The notes below the pieces were generated by a model. It was given only the letters and a program-made list of their open reading frames with translations, searched no databases and was not told the origin of the DNA. A stretch of 64,000 bases of DNA from CAWAQA01 sp963784065 (lineage in GTDB: Bacteria > Acidobacteriota > Vicinamibacteria > Vicinamibacterales > UBA2999): positions 62,001 to 126,000 of the forward strand of contig CAWAQA010000002.1 in NCBI GenBank assembly GCA_963784065.1. The letters are read 5' to 3'. Positions within the stretch are counted from its first letter, which is position 1. Each line of letters starts with the position of its first letter. The translations under genes and the position numbers were made by a program. Below, piece after piece: positions 27,464 through 36,262 of this stretch.

Positions 27464-28645
27464 ATGGCTGAACTCCGTACGGAGACGATGACCGTGAACA
27501 TGGGGCCGCAGCACCCCAGTACGCACGGCGTCCTTCGCATCATCCTGGAGCTCGACGGCGAGACGATCCAGTCGGCGCGAACGACGATCGGCTACCTGCA
27601 TACCGGCATCGAGAAGACCGCGGAACAGAAGAAGTGGCAGCAGGTGATCCCGCTCGTCGAGCGCATGGACTACCTCGCCGCGCAGTCCAACAGCCTGGCG
27701 TATGCGCTGAGTGTGGAGCGGCTGCTCGGCCTCGAGATGCCGCAGCGCGTCAACGACATCCGCGTGCTCATCGCGGAGCTGCAGCGCCTGTCGAGCCACC
27801 TGATCTGGCTCGGCACGCACGCGATGGAAATCGGCGCTGTTTCGATGCTCTTCTACGCCATCCGCGAGCGCGAGCTGTTGATGAACATCAACGAGCTCAT
27901 GGCCGGTTTCCGGTTCTTCCCGAGCTATATCCGTATCGGCGGGCTGCGCGAGGACCTGCCGCGCGGTTTCCACGAGGCGGTCAACGCGTTCCTCGAACGC
28001 TTCCCGGCGAAGCTCGACGAGTTCGAAGGGCTGCTCACGAAGAACGACATCTTCCTGCGACGCACCGAAGGCGTCGGCGTCATCACGCAGGAGGACGCGT
28101 TCGCGTGGGGCCTGGTGGGGCCGATTGCCCGCGCCGGCGGCTCCGACTACGACGTCCGCAAGTATTTCCCTTACCTCGGCTACGAGACCTACGACTTCAA
28201 GATTCCGACGCAGACCGAAGGGGACGTGTTCGCGCGCTACCGTGTGCGCATGGCCGAGATGCGCGAGAGCGTGAAGATTGCGAAGCAGGCCATCGCGCGG
28301 ATTACGCCGACGGGGGCGTGGGCGTGTGACGACCCGCGCGTCGTGCCGCCGCCCAAGGACAAGGTCTACACCGAGATGGAAGCGCTCATCCAGCACTTCC
28401 TGATCTACTCGCAGGGCTTCACCGTGCCGGTGGGCGACGTCTACGTTCCCGTCGAAGGGCCGCGCGGGGAGCACGGCGTCTACGTGGTCTCCGACGGCAC
28501 GAACCGGCCGTGGCGCGTGAAGATGCGGCCGCCGTCATTCATGGCGATCCAGGCGCTGCCGTACGTGATCCAGGGCGGCATGATTGCCGACGTCGTGGCC
28601 GTGATCGGGTCGACCGACGTCGTGATGGGAGACTGCGACCGGTGA
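27464..28645 (+). CDS. nuoD: NADH-quinone oxidoreductase subunit D
   Basis: 393 residues, unbroken, normal length. Motifs: MGPQHPSTHGVLR near the start, whose histidine lies at the quinone site, GYLHTGIEKTAEQKKW, SSHLIWLGTHAMEIGA, and the C-terminal SFMAIQALPYVIQGGMIADVVAVIGSTDVVMGDCDR. It is the 49-kDa quinone-binding core subunit. The stop overlaps a GTG that starts nuoE (GTGA). Confidence 0.95.
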   Translation: MAELRTETMTVNMGPQHPSTHGVLRIILELDGETIQSARTTIGYLHTGIEKTAEQKKWQQVIPLVERMDYLAAQSNSLAYALSVERLLGLEMPQRVNDIRVLIAELQRLSSHLIWLGTHAMEIGAVSMLFYAIRERELLMNINELMAGFRFFPSYIRIGGLREDLPRGFHEAVNAFLERFPAKLDEFEGLLTKNDIFLRRTEGVGVITQEDAFAWGLVGPIARAGGSDYDVRKYFPYLGYETYDFKIPTQTEGDVFARYRVRMAEMRESVKIAKQAIARITPTGAWACDDPRVVPPPKDKVYTEMEALIQHFLIYSQGFTVPVGDVYVPVEGPRGEHGVYVVSDGTNRPWRVKMRPPSFMAIQALPYVIQGGMIADVVAVIGSTDVVMGDCDR

Positions 28646-29346
28646 GTTTTCATCCGCAGATGGAGTATGCGCCGGCGAAGTTCCACAAGTCGGAACGGAA
28701 GCTGGCGGAGCCGGGCGGCGACTTCGCCTACAGTCCTGAGAACCAGGCGAAGTTCGACGAGATCGTCACGCGCTACCCGCCCGACCAGCGGAAGTCGGCG
28801 ATTCTCTACGCGCTCTACCTCGCGCAGAACCAGAACGGCGGCTACCTGACCGCGGCAGCCATGCGGCACGTGGCGCAGCAGATCCGCTGTACGGCCGCGG
28901 ACGTGGAGGACGTCGTGTCGTACTACACGATGTTCTACACGAGGCCGGTCGGCACCTACGTGCTCAACGTCTGCCGCACATTGTCGTGCGCGCTCCTCGG
29001 CGCCGAGCGCGTGACCGAGGAGCTGAGCGCCAAGCTCGGGATCAAGCCGGGCGAGACGGATGCATCCGGCACCTTCACGCTGCTGGAGGTCGAGTGCCTC
29101 GGCGCGTGCGACCGCGCCCCGGTGGTGATGGTGAACGACGACTGGCAGGAGCGGCTGTCACCCGACCAGGCCGGCAGGTTCATCGACGACATCAAGGCGA
29201 AAGGCCGCGCCGCGTTCACGGGTTGTCATCTGCATAAAGAGAGGGCCTCAGGGCCGCGGGCCCCAGGGCCCAGAAGGAAAGAGGGGCTGCAGGCCTGGGC
29301 CCTGCGCCCTGAGCCCTTTCTTCTATGGCTTACGAACCGGTCCTGA
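28642..29346 (+). CDS. nuoE: NADH-quinone oxidoreductase subunit E
   Basis: 234 residues from the GTG at 28642. Thioredoxin-like [2Fe-2S] subunit; cluster cysteines are in NVCRTLSCALLGA and VECLGACDRAPVVMVND. The N-terminal helical domain includes DQRKSAILYALYLAQNQNGG. The last 40 residues or so (from about HLHKERASGPRAPG) are encoded by a gggccc/gggccg repeat stretch in the spacer and are not part of the family domain. The stop lies 21 bases inside nuoF. The true C-terminus may be shorter if the repeat removed an original stop. Confidence 0.9.
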   Translation: MSFHPQMEYAPAKFHKSERKLAEPGGDFAYSPENQAKFDEIVTRYPPDQRKSAILYALYLAQNQNGGYLTAAAMRHVAQQIRCTAADVEDVVSYYTMFYTRPVGTYVLNVCRTLSCALLGAERVTEELSAKLGIKPGETDASGTFTLLEVECLGACDRAPVVMVNDDWQERLSPDQAGRFIDDIKAKGRAAFTGCHLHKERASGPRAPGPRRKEGLQAWALRPEPFLLWLTNRS

Positions 29347-30714
29347 CGAAATACGTCAACGAGCCGGACGCGTTCACGCTCGATTTCTACCTGAAGAACC
29401 AGCGCGGCTACGAGGGCCTGCGCAAGGCGCTCACGTTCAAGCCGAACGACATCATCGAGCAGGTGAAGGCATCGGGCCTCCGCGGCCGCGGCGGCGCAGG
29501 TTTTCCGACCGGCTTGAAGTGGCAGTTCGTGCTGAAGGACACGCCGCGGCCCAAGTACATCGCGTGCAACGCGGACGAAAGCGAGCCCGGGACGTTCAAG
29601 GACCACGTGCTGATGGAGCGGAACCCGCATCTGCTCATCGAAGGGTGCGCGATTTCCTGCTACGCCATCGGCGCCAAGGTCGCCTACATCTACATCCGCG
29701 GCGAGTTCTACCACGTGCAGGAAGTGCTCGAGGCCGAGATCGAGAAGGCGTACAAGGCCGGCTACATCGGCAGGAACGTCTTCGGCAGCGGCTTCGATTG
29801 CGACGTGTTCGTGCACCGCGGCGCCGGCGCCTACGAGGCCGGCGAGGAGACCGCGCTCATCGAGTCGCTCGAAGGCAAGCGCGCGCAGCCGCGCATCAAG
29901 CCGCCGTTCCCGGCGGTGGCCGGCCTCTACCAGTGCCCGACCGCCGTCAACAACGTCGAGACGCTCTGCAACGTCCCGCCCATCGTCCTCAACGGCCCGG
30001 AATGGTTCGCCTCGCTCGGTCCCGAGAAGAACGGCGGTCCGAAGCTCTTTTGCGTCAGCGGGCACGTCAAGCGTCCGGGCGTCTATGAGGCGTCGATGCA
30101 CACGACGCTGCGCGAGCTCATTTATGGGGAGGAGTTCGCCGGCGGCATGATCGACGATCGCCCCTTCAAGGCGCTCATCCCCGGCGGATCGTCGGTCCCG
30201 CTGCTCCTCGAGAAGGACCTGGACACGCCGGCGAGCTTCGATCACATCCAGAAGGCGGGCTCGCTCCTCGGTTCGGCGGGACTGATCGTGCTCAACGACA
30301 CCGTGTGCATGGTCTGGCTCGCGATGAACCTCCTCCACTTCTATCGTCACGAATCGTGCGGCAAGTGCACGCCGTGCCGCGAAGGCGGCGACTGGCTGCT
30401 CAAGCTGCTCATGCGAATCGAGCGCGGGGAAGGGCAGGCCAAGGACATCGATCTGCTGTTCGGCGTGGCCAACAACATCCTGGGCAAGACGCTCTGCGCG
30501 TTCGGCGACGCGGCGGCCACGCCGGTCCTGACGACGATCAAGCTGTTCAAGGACGAGTACGAGGCGCACGTGCGCGCCGGCGGGTGCACCATCCCCGCCG
30601 AATGGCGCGCGCGGCAGCCGGTGTTCGCGGGGCATCATTGGATCAGGAGCAGGAGCGAAGGCAGCTGCCAGCGGGCACCAGCTCGTCAACGCGCAACAGC
30701 GACCGGAATGGTGA
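29325..30714 (+). CDS. nuoF: NADH-quinone oxidoreductase subunit F (NADH/FMN-binding)
   Basis: About 440-460 residues. NADH and FMN sites: GLRGRGGAGFPTGLKW, CNADESEPGTFKDH, and the E-x-G-E-E-T-A region YEAGEETALIESLEG. The [4Fe-4S] ligands are in ESCGKCTPCREGGDW and GKTLCAFGDAA. The frame given stays open through the spacer and into nuoH. Family ends are close to WRARQPVFAGH, so a stop has been lost. One extra base near 30640 would end it at the TGA 30712-30714, which I adopt, but the exact end is uncertain. nuoG, which normally follows, is absent; nuoH starts within 50-120 bases. Confidence 0.88.
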
Positions 30715-30760
30715 AACCTTGGCGAGCTGCGAATTGGACGTCTGGCGGACTGAGTAGGTT

Positions 30761-31788
30761 ATGGACCTTCAGATTCCTCATTCAGCTCGGCATCATCGGC
30801 TTGACGTTCTTCATGCTGATCAACGCGTCGGCGATACTCGTGCTCGCCGAGCGGAAGATCATGGGGTTCATGCAGCAGCGCTACGGCCCGTACCTCGTCG
30901 GGCCGCACGGCGTGCTGCAGCCGCTCGCCGACATCCTGAAGCTGTTGATGAAGGAGGAGCTGCGGCCCAAGGGGGCCGACAAGTGGCTCTTCAACCTCGC
31001 CCCGCTCCTGTCGGTCACGGCGGCGTTCGCGGCGTTCGCGACGGTGCCGTGGGGCGCCGAAACGACCTTCTTCGGCCTGCTCGACGAGCCGGTCAAGCTC
31101 GGCGTCGCCGACGTCAACGTCGGCATCCTGGTGATCTTCGCCATCACCTCGATGGGCGTCTACGGCATCGTCCTCGCCGGGTGGGCATCCAACAGCAAGT
31201 ATTCGCTCCTCGGCGGCCTCCGCGCGTCGGCGCAGATGATCAGCTACGAGCTCTCCTACGCGACCGCGCTGGCATCGGTGATCATGCTCGCCGGCTCGCT
31301 GTCGCTGCGTGAAGTGGTGGACAGCCAGCAGGGCTACTGGCTGGGATTCATCCCGCAGTGGTGGATCTTCCTGCAGCCGCTCGGGTTCATCATCTACATG
31401 ATCGCGGGCGTCGCCGAGACCAATCGCGCGCCGTTCGACTTTCCCGAGGCCGAGCAGGAGCTCGTCGCCGGCTACAACACCGAGTACAGCTCCGTGCGGT
31501 TCGCGCTCTTTCCGCAGGCGGAATACATCAACATGGCGACGATGTCGGCGGTCGCCACCGACCTCTATCTCGGCGGATGGCACGGACCGTTCCTGCCTCC
31601 CGAGTACAGGCTGGATCTGGTTCCTCGCCAAGGTCGGCGCCATCCTGTTCCTCTACATCTGGGTCCGCTGGACGGTGCCGCGCTACCGTTACGACCAGCT
31701 GATGAAGTTCGGCTGGAAGTGGCTCTTTCCGGCGTCGGTCATCAACCTGATCGTCACCGCGGCCCTGTTGCTGTACTTCGATGCCTGA
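30761..31788 (+). CDS. nuoH: NADH-quinone oxidoreductase subunit H (two frame breaks)
   Basis: About 341 residues from ATG 30761. Reading MDLQ and then dropping one base at 30773 (cag-a-ttc) joins FLIQLGIIGLTFFMLINAS. A second extra base near 31607 (tac-a-ggc) joins LPPEY to GWIWFLAKVGAILFLYIW. The repaired protein has eight or so membrane segments and the quinone-chamber motifs LAERKIMGFMQQRYGP and GVAETNRAPFDFPEAEQELVAGYNTEYS. It ends WLFPASVINLIVTAALLLYFDA, and its stop overlaps the nuoJ start by eight bases. Without the repairs the gene appears fused to nuoF at its front and garbled at its end. Confidence 0.9.
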
Positions 31789-32314
31789 GTCGCTCCTGTT
31801 CTACGCAATGTCCGGGCTGGCGATCGTCGCGTCCGCGCTGGTGGTCGGACAACGCAATCCGATGTACAGCGTCATGCTGCTCATCGCCTCCTTCGGGGCG
31901 CTGGCGGGCCTGTACATCCAGCTCGACGCGCCGTTTGTGGCGGTCGCCCAGATCATCATCTACGCCGGCGCCATCATGGTGCTCTTCCTGTTCGTGGTCA
32001 TGCTGCTGAACGCACCGCAGGAGGATGCCGCCGGGTGGGATCGGACGCACCCGCTGCGCCAGCCGGGCATGGCCCGGTTCGGGACGGCGCTCGCGTTCCT
32101 GCTGATCGTGCAGCTGGCGTGGGCGCTGCTGCGGGCCGGCGAGCTGGCCGAGCCGGTGGGCGGGGCGGCCGACGCCGCGGCGGTGACGTCGGTGCGCGAG
32201 CTCGGGCGCGTGCTCTTCACCGACTACATGTTCGCGTTCGAAGCCACGTCGATCCTGATCCTGGTGGCGATGGTCGGCGCCGTCGTGCTGGCACGAAGGG
32301 ACGTTGATTCGTGA
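31781..32314 (+). CDS. nuoJ: NADH-quinone oxidoreductase subunit J
   Basis: 177 residues with five membrane segments. Landmarks: NPMYSVMLLIASFGALAGLYIQLDAPFVAVAQIIIYAGAIMVLFLFVVMLLN with the conserved pi-bulge region, and the final helix ILILVAMVGAVVLARRD. Follows nuoH directly. No nuoI lies between them, although nuoI is the usual occupant of this position. The stop overlaps the nuoK start by four bases. Confidence 0.93.
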   Translation: MPESLLFYAMSGLAIVASALVVGQRNPMYSVMLLIASFGALAGLYIQLDAPFVAVAQIIIYAGAIMVLFLFVVMLLNAPQEDAAGWDRTHPLRQPGMARFGTALAFLLIVQLAWALLRAGELAEPVGGAADAAAVTSVRELGRVLFTDYMFAFEATSILILVAMVGAVVLARRDVDS

Positions 32315-32613
32315 TTCCGCTGAGCCACTACCTGATCGTCTCGGCGATCCTCTTCACGATCGGCACGGCCGGCGTGTTCATGCGGCGCAACCTCATCACG
32401 ATCCTGCTGTCCATCGAGATCATGCTGAACGCCGTGAACCTGACGTTCGTGGCCTTCGGGCGTTACCTGGGCAGCGTCGACGGCCAGATCATCACGTTCT
32501 TCGTCATGACCGTCGCCGCGGCTGAAGCCGCCGTCGGGCTGGCCATCATCATCGCGCTCTTCCGACACCGTGAATCGCTGAACCCGGAAGCGTTCACCTC
32601 GCTGAAGTGGTGA
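32311..32613 (+). CDS. nuoK: NADH-quinone oxidoreductase subunit K
   Basis: 100 residues, three membrane helices. GTG start overlapping the nuoJ stop. The conserved acidic residues of the proton channel are in LLSIEIMLNAVNLTFVAF and TVAAAEAAVGLAIIIALFRHR. Length and motifs are fully typical. Confidence 0.94.
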   Translation: MIPLSHYLIVSAILFTIGTAGVFMRRNLITILLSIEIMLNAVNLTFVAFGRYLGSVDGQIITFFVMTVAAAEAAVGLAIIIALFRHRESLNPEAFTSLKW

Positions 32614-32617
32614 GACC

Positions 32618-34702
32618 GTGCTGGCCCTGATTCCCCTGCTTCCGTTCCTCGGCTTCGTCGTCAACGCGACGCTGGGCCGCCGTTTGCCCAAGGCGGTGTC
32701 GGGCGGCGTGGCCTGCCTCGTGATGGTCGCGTCCTTCGTCATCTCGGCGATCGTCGTCTGGCAGCTCGCGGGGCTGCCTGCCGACCAGCGGCTCGTGCAG
32801 CAGCGGGCGTATACCTGGATCGCGTCGGGCGACTTCGTGATCGAGCTGACGTTCTCGCTCGACCCGCTGTCGGCGTTGATGATCCTCGTCGTCACCGGCA
32901 TCGGCTCGCTGATTCACATCTACTCCACCGCCTACATGCACGAGGAGACCGACAGCGAGTTCGCGCGGTACTTCTCGTACCTGAACCTGTTCGCGGCGTT
33001 CATGCTCGTGCTCGTGCTCGGCGCCAACTTCGTGGTGATGTTCGTCGGCTGGGAGGGCGTCGGCCTCTGTTCGTTCCTGTTGATCAGTTTCTGGTTCAGG
33101 AAGAAGTCGGCGGGCGACGCGGGCAAGAAGGCGTTCGTCGTGAACAGGATCGGGGACTATGCCTTCATCCTGGGCATGCTGCTCCTGTTCTCCAGCTTCG
33201 GCACGCTCGACTTCCAGGGGCTCGCCGCGATCGCCGCCGGCCTGCCGGTCGAGGAAGGCATGTTCGGCGTCGTCTCGGCGGCCACGCTGCTGCTCTTCAT
33301 CGGCGCGACGGGCAAGTCGGCGCAGATCCCGCTGTTCACGTGGCTGCCGGACGCGATGGAAGGCCCGACGCCGGTGTCGGCCCTCATCCATGCCGCGACG
33401 ATGGTGACCGCGGGCGTGTACATGATCGGGCGCAACGCCGTGCTGTTCAGCCATGCGCCAGAGACCATGCTCATCGTTGCCGTCATCGGAGGGGCGACGG
33501 CGCTGATGGCGGGCACGATCGGCCTCGTGCAGAACGACATCAAGCGGGTGCTGGCGTACTCGACCGTCTCGCAGCTCGGGCTGATGTTCCTGGCGATGGG
33601 CGTCGGCGCGTTCGGTGCGGGGATCTTTCACCTCTACACGCATGCGTTCTTCAAGGCCCTTCTCTTCCTCGGCAGCGGGGCGGTGATCCACGCGCTGCAC
33701 GGCGAGCAGGACATCCGGAACATGGGCGGGCTGAAGCGGTACCTGCCGATCACCTACTGGACCTTCGTCATCGGCTCGCTGGCGATCGCCGGTGTGCCCG
33801 GCCTTGCCGGATTCTTCAGCAAGGACGAGATCCTTTACGAGACGTTCCACGAAGGGCACACGATCCTGTGGCTGATCGGCGCGCTCACCTCGCTGCTGAC
33901 GGCGACGTACATGTTCCGGCTCGTCTTCCTCACGTTCCACGGAGAACGGCGCCACGAGGCGCCGCCCGCACACCCGGAGGAAGAGGAACCGGCCGGGCAC
34001 GGACACGGTGCAGGTTCGCACGACCATGGCGCGGCGTCCTCGCACCCGCATGATGCAGGGCACGGACATGGCTCGGGCGGGGGCCTGCACGATGCTCCGC
34101 CGGCCATGGCCTTCGCTCTCATCGTCCTGGCGCTTGGATCCGTGCTGGCGGGCTACGTTGGCGTGCCGCACGCGCTCGGCGGCCACAACGCGCTCGCCAC
34201 GTGGCTGGCGCCGGCGTTCACGGCCGACCCCCGCGTCGCGATGCTCCAGGGTGCCGAGGCGCCAGCCGCCGCCGAACCCGCGGAGGCGGCGGCCGCCGAG
34301 GGCGGCGACGAAGCGGCGCTGGAGCTGACGCTGATGGTGGTGTCCAGCGCGATCGCCTTGATCGGGATTGGCATCGCCGCGTTCATCTGGCTGAAGCGCC
34401 GCGAGATTGCCGACGAGATGGCGCGCCGCTTCGCGGCGGTCTACCGGCTGCTGTTGAACAAGTACTACGTGGACGAGATCTACGACACCGCCATCGTCCA
34501 TCCGACCGTGGTTGTCTCGCGCGAAGGTCTCTGGCGCGGCTTCGACGTCCAGGTGGTGGACGGCGCCGTCAACGGCACGGCGGCCATCGTCGCCGGCGGC
34601 GCGTGGATGCTCCGGCAGTTGCAGACCGGCTCCGTGCGCGCCTATGCGGGTTCGATCATCCTGGGGGTCGTGCTGATCCTCGGCTATTACCTCTGGAGCT
34701 AA
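32618..34702 (+). CDS. nuoL: NADH-quinone oxidoreductase subunit L with histidine-rich loop
   Basis: 694 residues from GTG 32618. Antiporter-like core: FVGWEGVGLCSFLLISFWF, GKSAQIPLFTWLPDAMEGPTPVSALIHAATMVTAGVYM, KRVLAYSTVSQLGLMFLAMG, and HAFFKALLFLGSGAVIHALHGEQDIRNMGGL. Between the core and the last helices, about residues 445-495, is a loop of Gly/His/Glu (GHGHGAGSHDHGAASSHPHD and more) not found in standard NuoL. It could bind metal or be a neutral spacer. C-terminal helices and the lateral-helix region follow. The stop TAA shares its last base with the nuoM ATG. Confidence 0.94.
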   Translation: MLALIPLLPFLGFVVNATLGRRLPKAVSGGVACLVMVASFVISAIVVWQLAGLPADQRLVQQRAYTWIASGDFVIELTFSLDPLSALMILVVTGIGSLIHIYSTAYMHEETDSEFARYFSYLNLFAAFMLVLVLGANFVVMFVGWEGVGLCSFLLISFWFRKKSAGDAGKKAFVVNRIGDYAFILGMLLLFSSFGTLDFQGLAAIAAGLPVEEGMFGVVSAATLLLFIGATGKSAQIPLFTWLPDAMEGPTPVSALIHAATMVTAGVYMIGRNAVLFSHAPETMLIVAVIGGATALMAGTIGLVQNDIKRVLAYSTVSQLGLMFLAMGVGAFGAGIFHLYTHAFFKALLFLGSGAVIHALHGEQDIRNMGGLKRYLPITYWTFVIGSLAIAGVPGLAGFFSKDEILYETFHEGHTILWLIGALTSLLTATYMFRLVFLTFHGERRHEAPPAHPEEEEPAGHGHGAGSHDHGAASSHPHDAGHGHGSGGGLHDAPPAMAFALIVLALGSVLAGYVGVPHALGGHNALATWLAPAFTADPRVAMLQGAEAPAAAEPAEAAAAEGGDEAALELTLMVVSSAIALIGIGIAAFIWLKRREIADEMARRFAAVYRLLLNKYYVDEIYDTAIVHPTVVVSREGLWRGFDVQVVDGAVNGTAAIVAGGAWMLRQLQTGSVRAYAGSIILGVVLILGYYLWS

Positions 34703-36258
34703 TGGAACTTCCGCTGCTGACGCTGTCGTGGGTGCTGCCGCTCGCCGGAGCGGTGCTGTTGCTGCTCGTCGGCAACGCCGACGGCCGCCGTGACCAGCTG
34801 ATTCGCTGGATCGCACTGGCGGTGTCGCTGGTGGCATTTGCCGTCAGCCTGGTGATCTGGGCGCGCTTCGATCCGGCGTCGGCCGATTTTCAGCTGGTCG
34901 AGCGCCACGCGTGGATTCCGGCGTTCGGGATTGACTACTTCATCGGGGTGGACGGCATCAGCCTGCTGCTGGTGGTGCTGACCACGTTCCTGACGCCGGT
35001 GGCGCTGCTCTCGTCGTGGCACAGCGTCGAGTTCAAGATCAAGGAGTTCTCGATCTTCATCCTCGCGCTCGAGGCGGCGATGATCGGCGTCTTCCTGTCG
35101 CTCGACCTGTTCCTGTTCTACGTGTTCTGGGACGCGATGCTCATCCCGATGTATTTCCTCATCGGGATCTGGGGCTACGACCAGCGGGTCTACGCGGCCA
35201 TCAAGTTCATGCTGTACACGATGGCGGGCAGCGTGCTGATGCTGGTCGCGATCCTGGGCCTCGCCTACCTCCACAGCGCCGCGACGGGGAGCTATAGCTT
35301 CGACCTGTTGAAGCTGTACACGCTGGAGATCGCGCCCGAGACGCAGATGTGGTTCTTTCTCGCGTTCGCCCTGGCGTTCGCGATCAAGGTGCCGCTCTTC
35401 CCGTTCCACACGTGGCTGCCCGACGCGCACGTGCAGGCGCCGACGGCTGGTTCCGTCATCCTGGCCGGCGTGCTGCTGAAGATGGGGACTTACGGGCTGG
35501 TGCGCTTCGCTTTCCCGCTGTTCCCGACCGCGGCGGCATACTTCGCCCCGTGGATCGCGCTGCTGGCGGTGATTGGCATCATCTACGGCGCGCTGGTCGC
35601 GATGGTGCAGCCGGACATGAAGAAGCTGGTGGCATACTCGTCGGTCAGCCACCTCGGGTTCGTCGTGCTCGGCATCTGCGCGATGAACGCACAGGGGATC
35701 GAGGGCGCGGTCTACCAGATGCTGGCGCACGGGGTCAGTACCGGTGGGCTCTTCCTCATGGTCGGCATGCTCTCCGACCGCCGCCACACCCGCCTCATCT
35801 CCGAGTTCGGCGGGTTGAAGAACGTCATGCCGCGGTTCACGGCGGCGTTTTTCATCATCACGCTCGCCTCCATCGGCATGCCGGGGCTGAACGGTTTCAT
35901 CGGCGAATTTCTCACCATGCTCGGCGCTTTCCGCTGGGATTGGCGGTTCGTCGCCGCCGCCGGGCTGGGCGTCATTCTTTCGGCCGTATACATGCTGTGG
36001 ATGTTCCAGCGCGTCTTCTACGGGGAGATCACGCACGAGGAGAACGCGACGCTGCCCGACCTGCAGCCGCGCGAGTGGGCGGGCGTGCTGCCGCTCTGCG
36101 CGATGGCGCTGTTCATGGGCATCTTCCCGAATGTCTTCCTGCGACCAACCGAGGCCGCCGTGGAACGGCTGGTGGAGCGGCTGCAGTCCACGCAAAGCCT
36201 GAGGGTCGACGGCGAACGCCGCGAACGGCCCGGGCCTGGCGAACGAGCGGAACGATAG
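34702..36258 (+). CDS. nuoM: NADH-quinone oxidoreductase subunit M
   Basis: 518 residues. Antiporter-like subunit: FDAMLIPMYFLIGIWG-type segment (here FWDAMLIPMYFLIGIWG), KVPLFPFHTWLPDAHVQAPTAGSVILAGVLLKMGTYG, and KKLVAYSSVSHLGFVVLG. The conserved proton-path lysines and glutamate are in place. The last 20 residues (LRVDGERRERPGPGERAER) are encoded by cgaacg/ccgcgaacgg repeat text like that at the gvpG end and are probably repeat-derived. nuoN follows after four bases. Confidence 0.94.
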   Translation: MELPLLTLSWVLPLAGAVLLLLVGNADGRRDQLIRWIALAVSLVAFAVSLVIWARFDPASADFQLVERHAWIPAFGIDYFIGVDGISLLLVVLTTFLTPVALLSSWHSVEFKIKEFSIFILALEAAMIGVFLSLDLFLFYVFWDAMLIPMYFLIGIWGYDQRVYAAIKFMLYTMAGSVLMLVAILGLAYLHSAATGSYSFDLLKLYTLEIAPETQMWFFLAFALAFAIKVPLFPFHTWLPDAHVQAPTAGSVILAGVLLKMGTYGLVRFAFPLFPTAAAYFAPWIALLAVIGIIYGALVAMVQPDMKKLVAYSSVSHLGFVVLGICAMNAQGIEGAVYQMLAHGVSTGGLFLMVGMLSDRRHTRLISEFGGLKNVMPRFTAAFFIITLASIGMPGLNGFIGEFLTMLGAFRWDWRFVAAAGLGVILSAVYMLWMFQRVFYGEITHEENATLPDLQPREWAGVLPLCAMALFMGIFPNVFLRPTEAAVERLVERLQSTQSLRVDGERRERPGPGERAER

Positions 36259-36262
36259 ACAC

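Noticed and set aside
29325..32009. NuoF-NuoH fusion protein
   Set aside because: The joining segment is spacer sequence, and nuoH begins MDLQ at 30761 in another frame; a one-base gain explains the merge.
32594..34837. 747-codon frame opposite nuoL
   Set aside because: Antisense shadow; nuoL is unambiguous and the antisense protein is low-complexity and charged.
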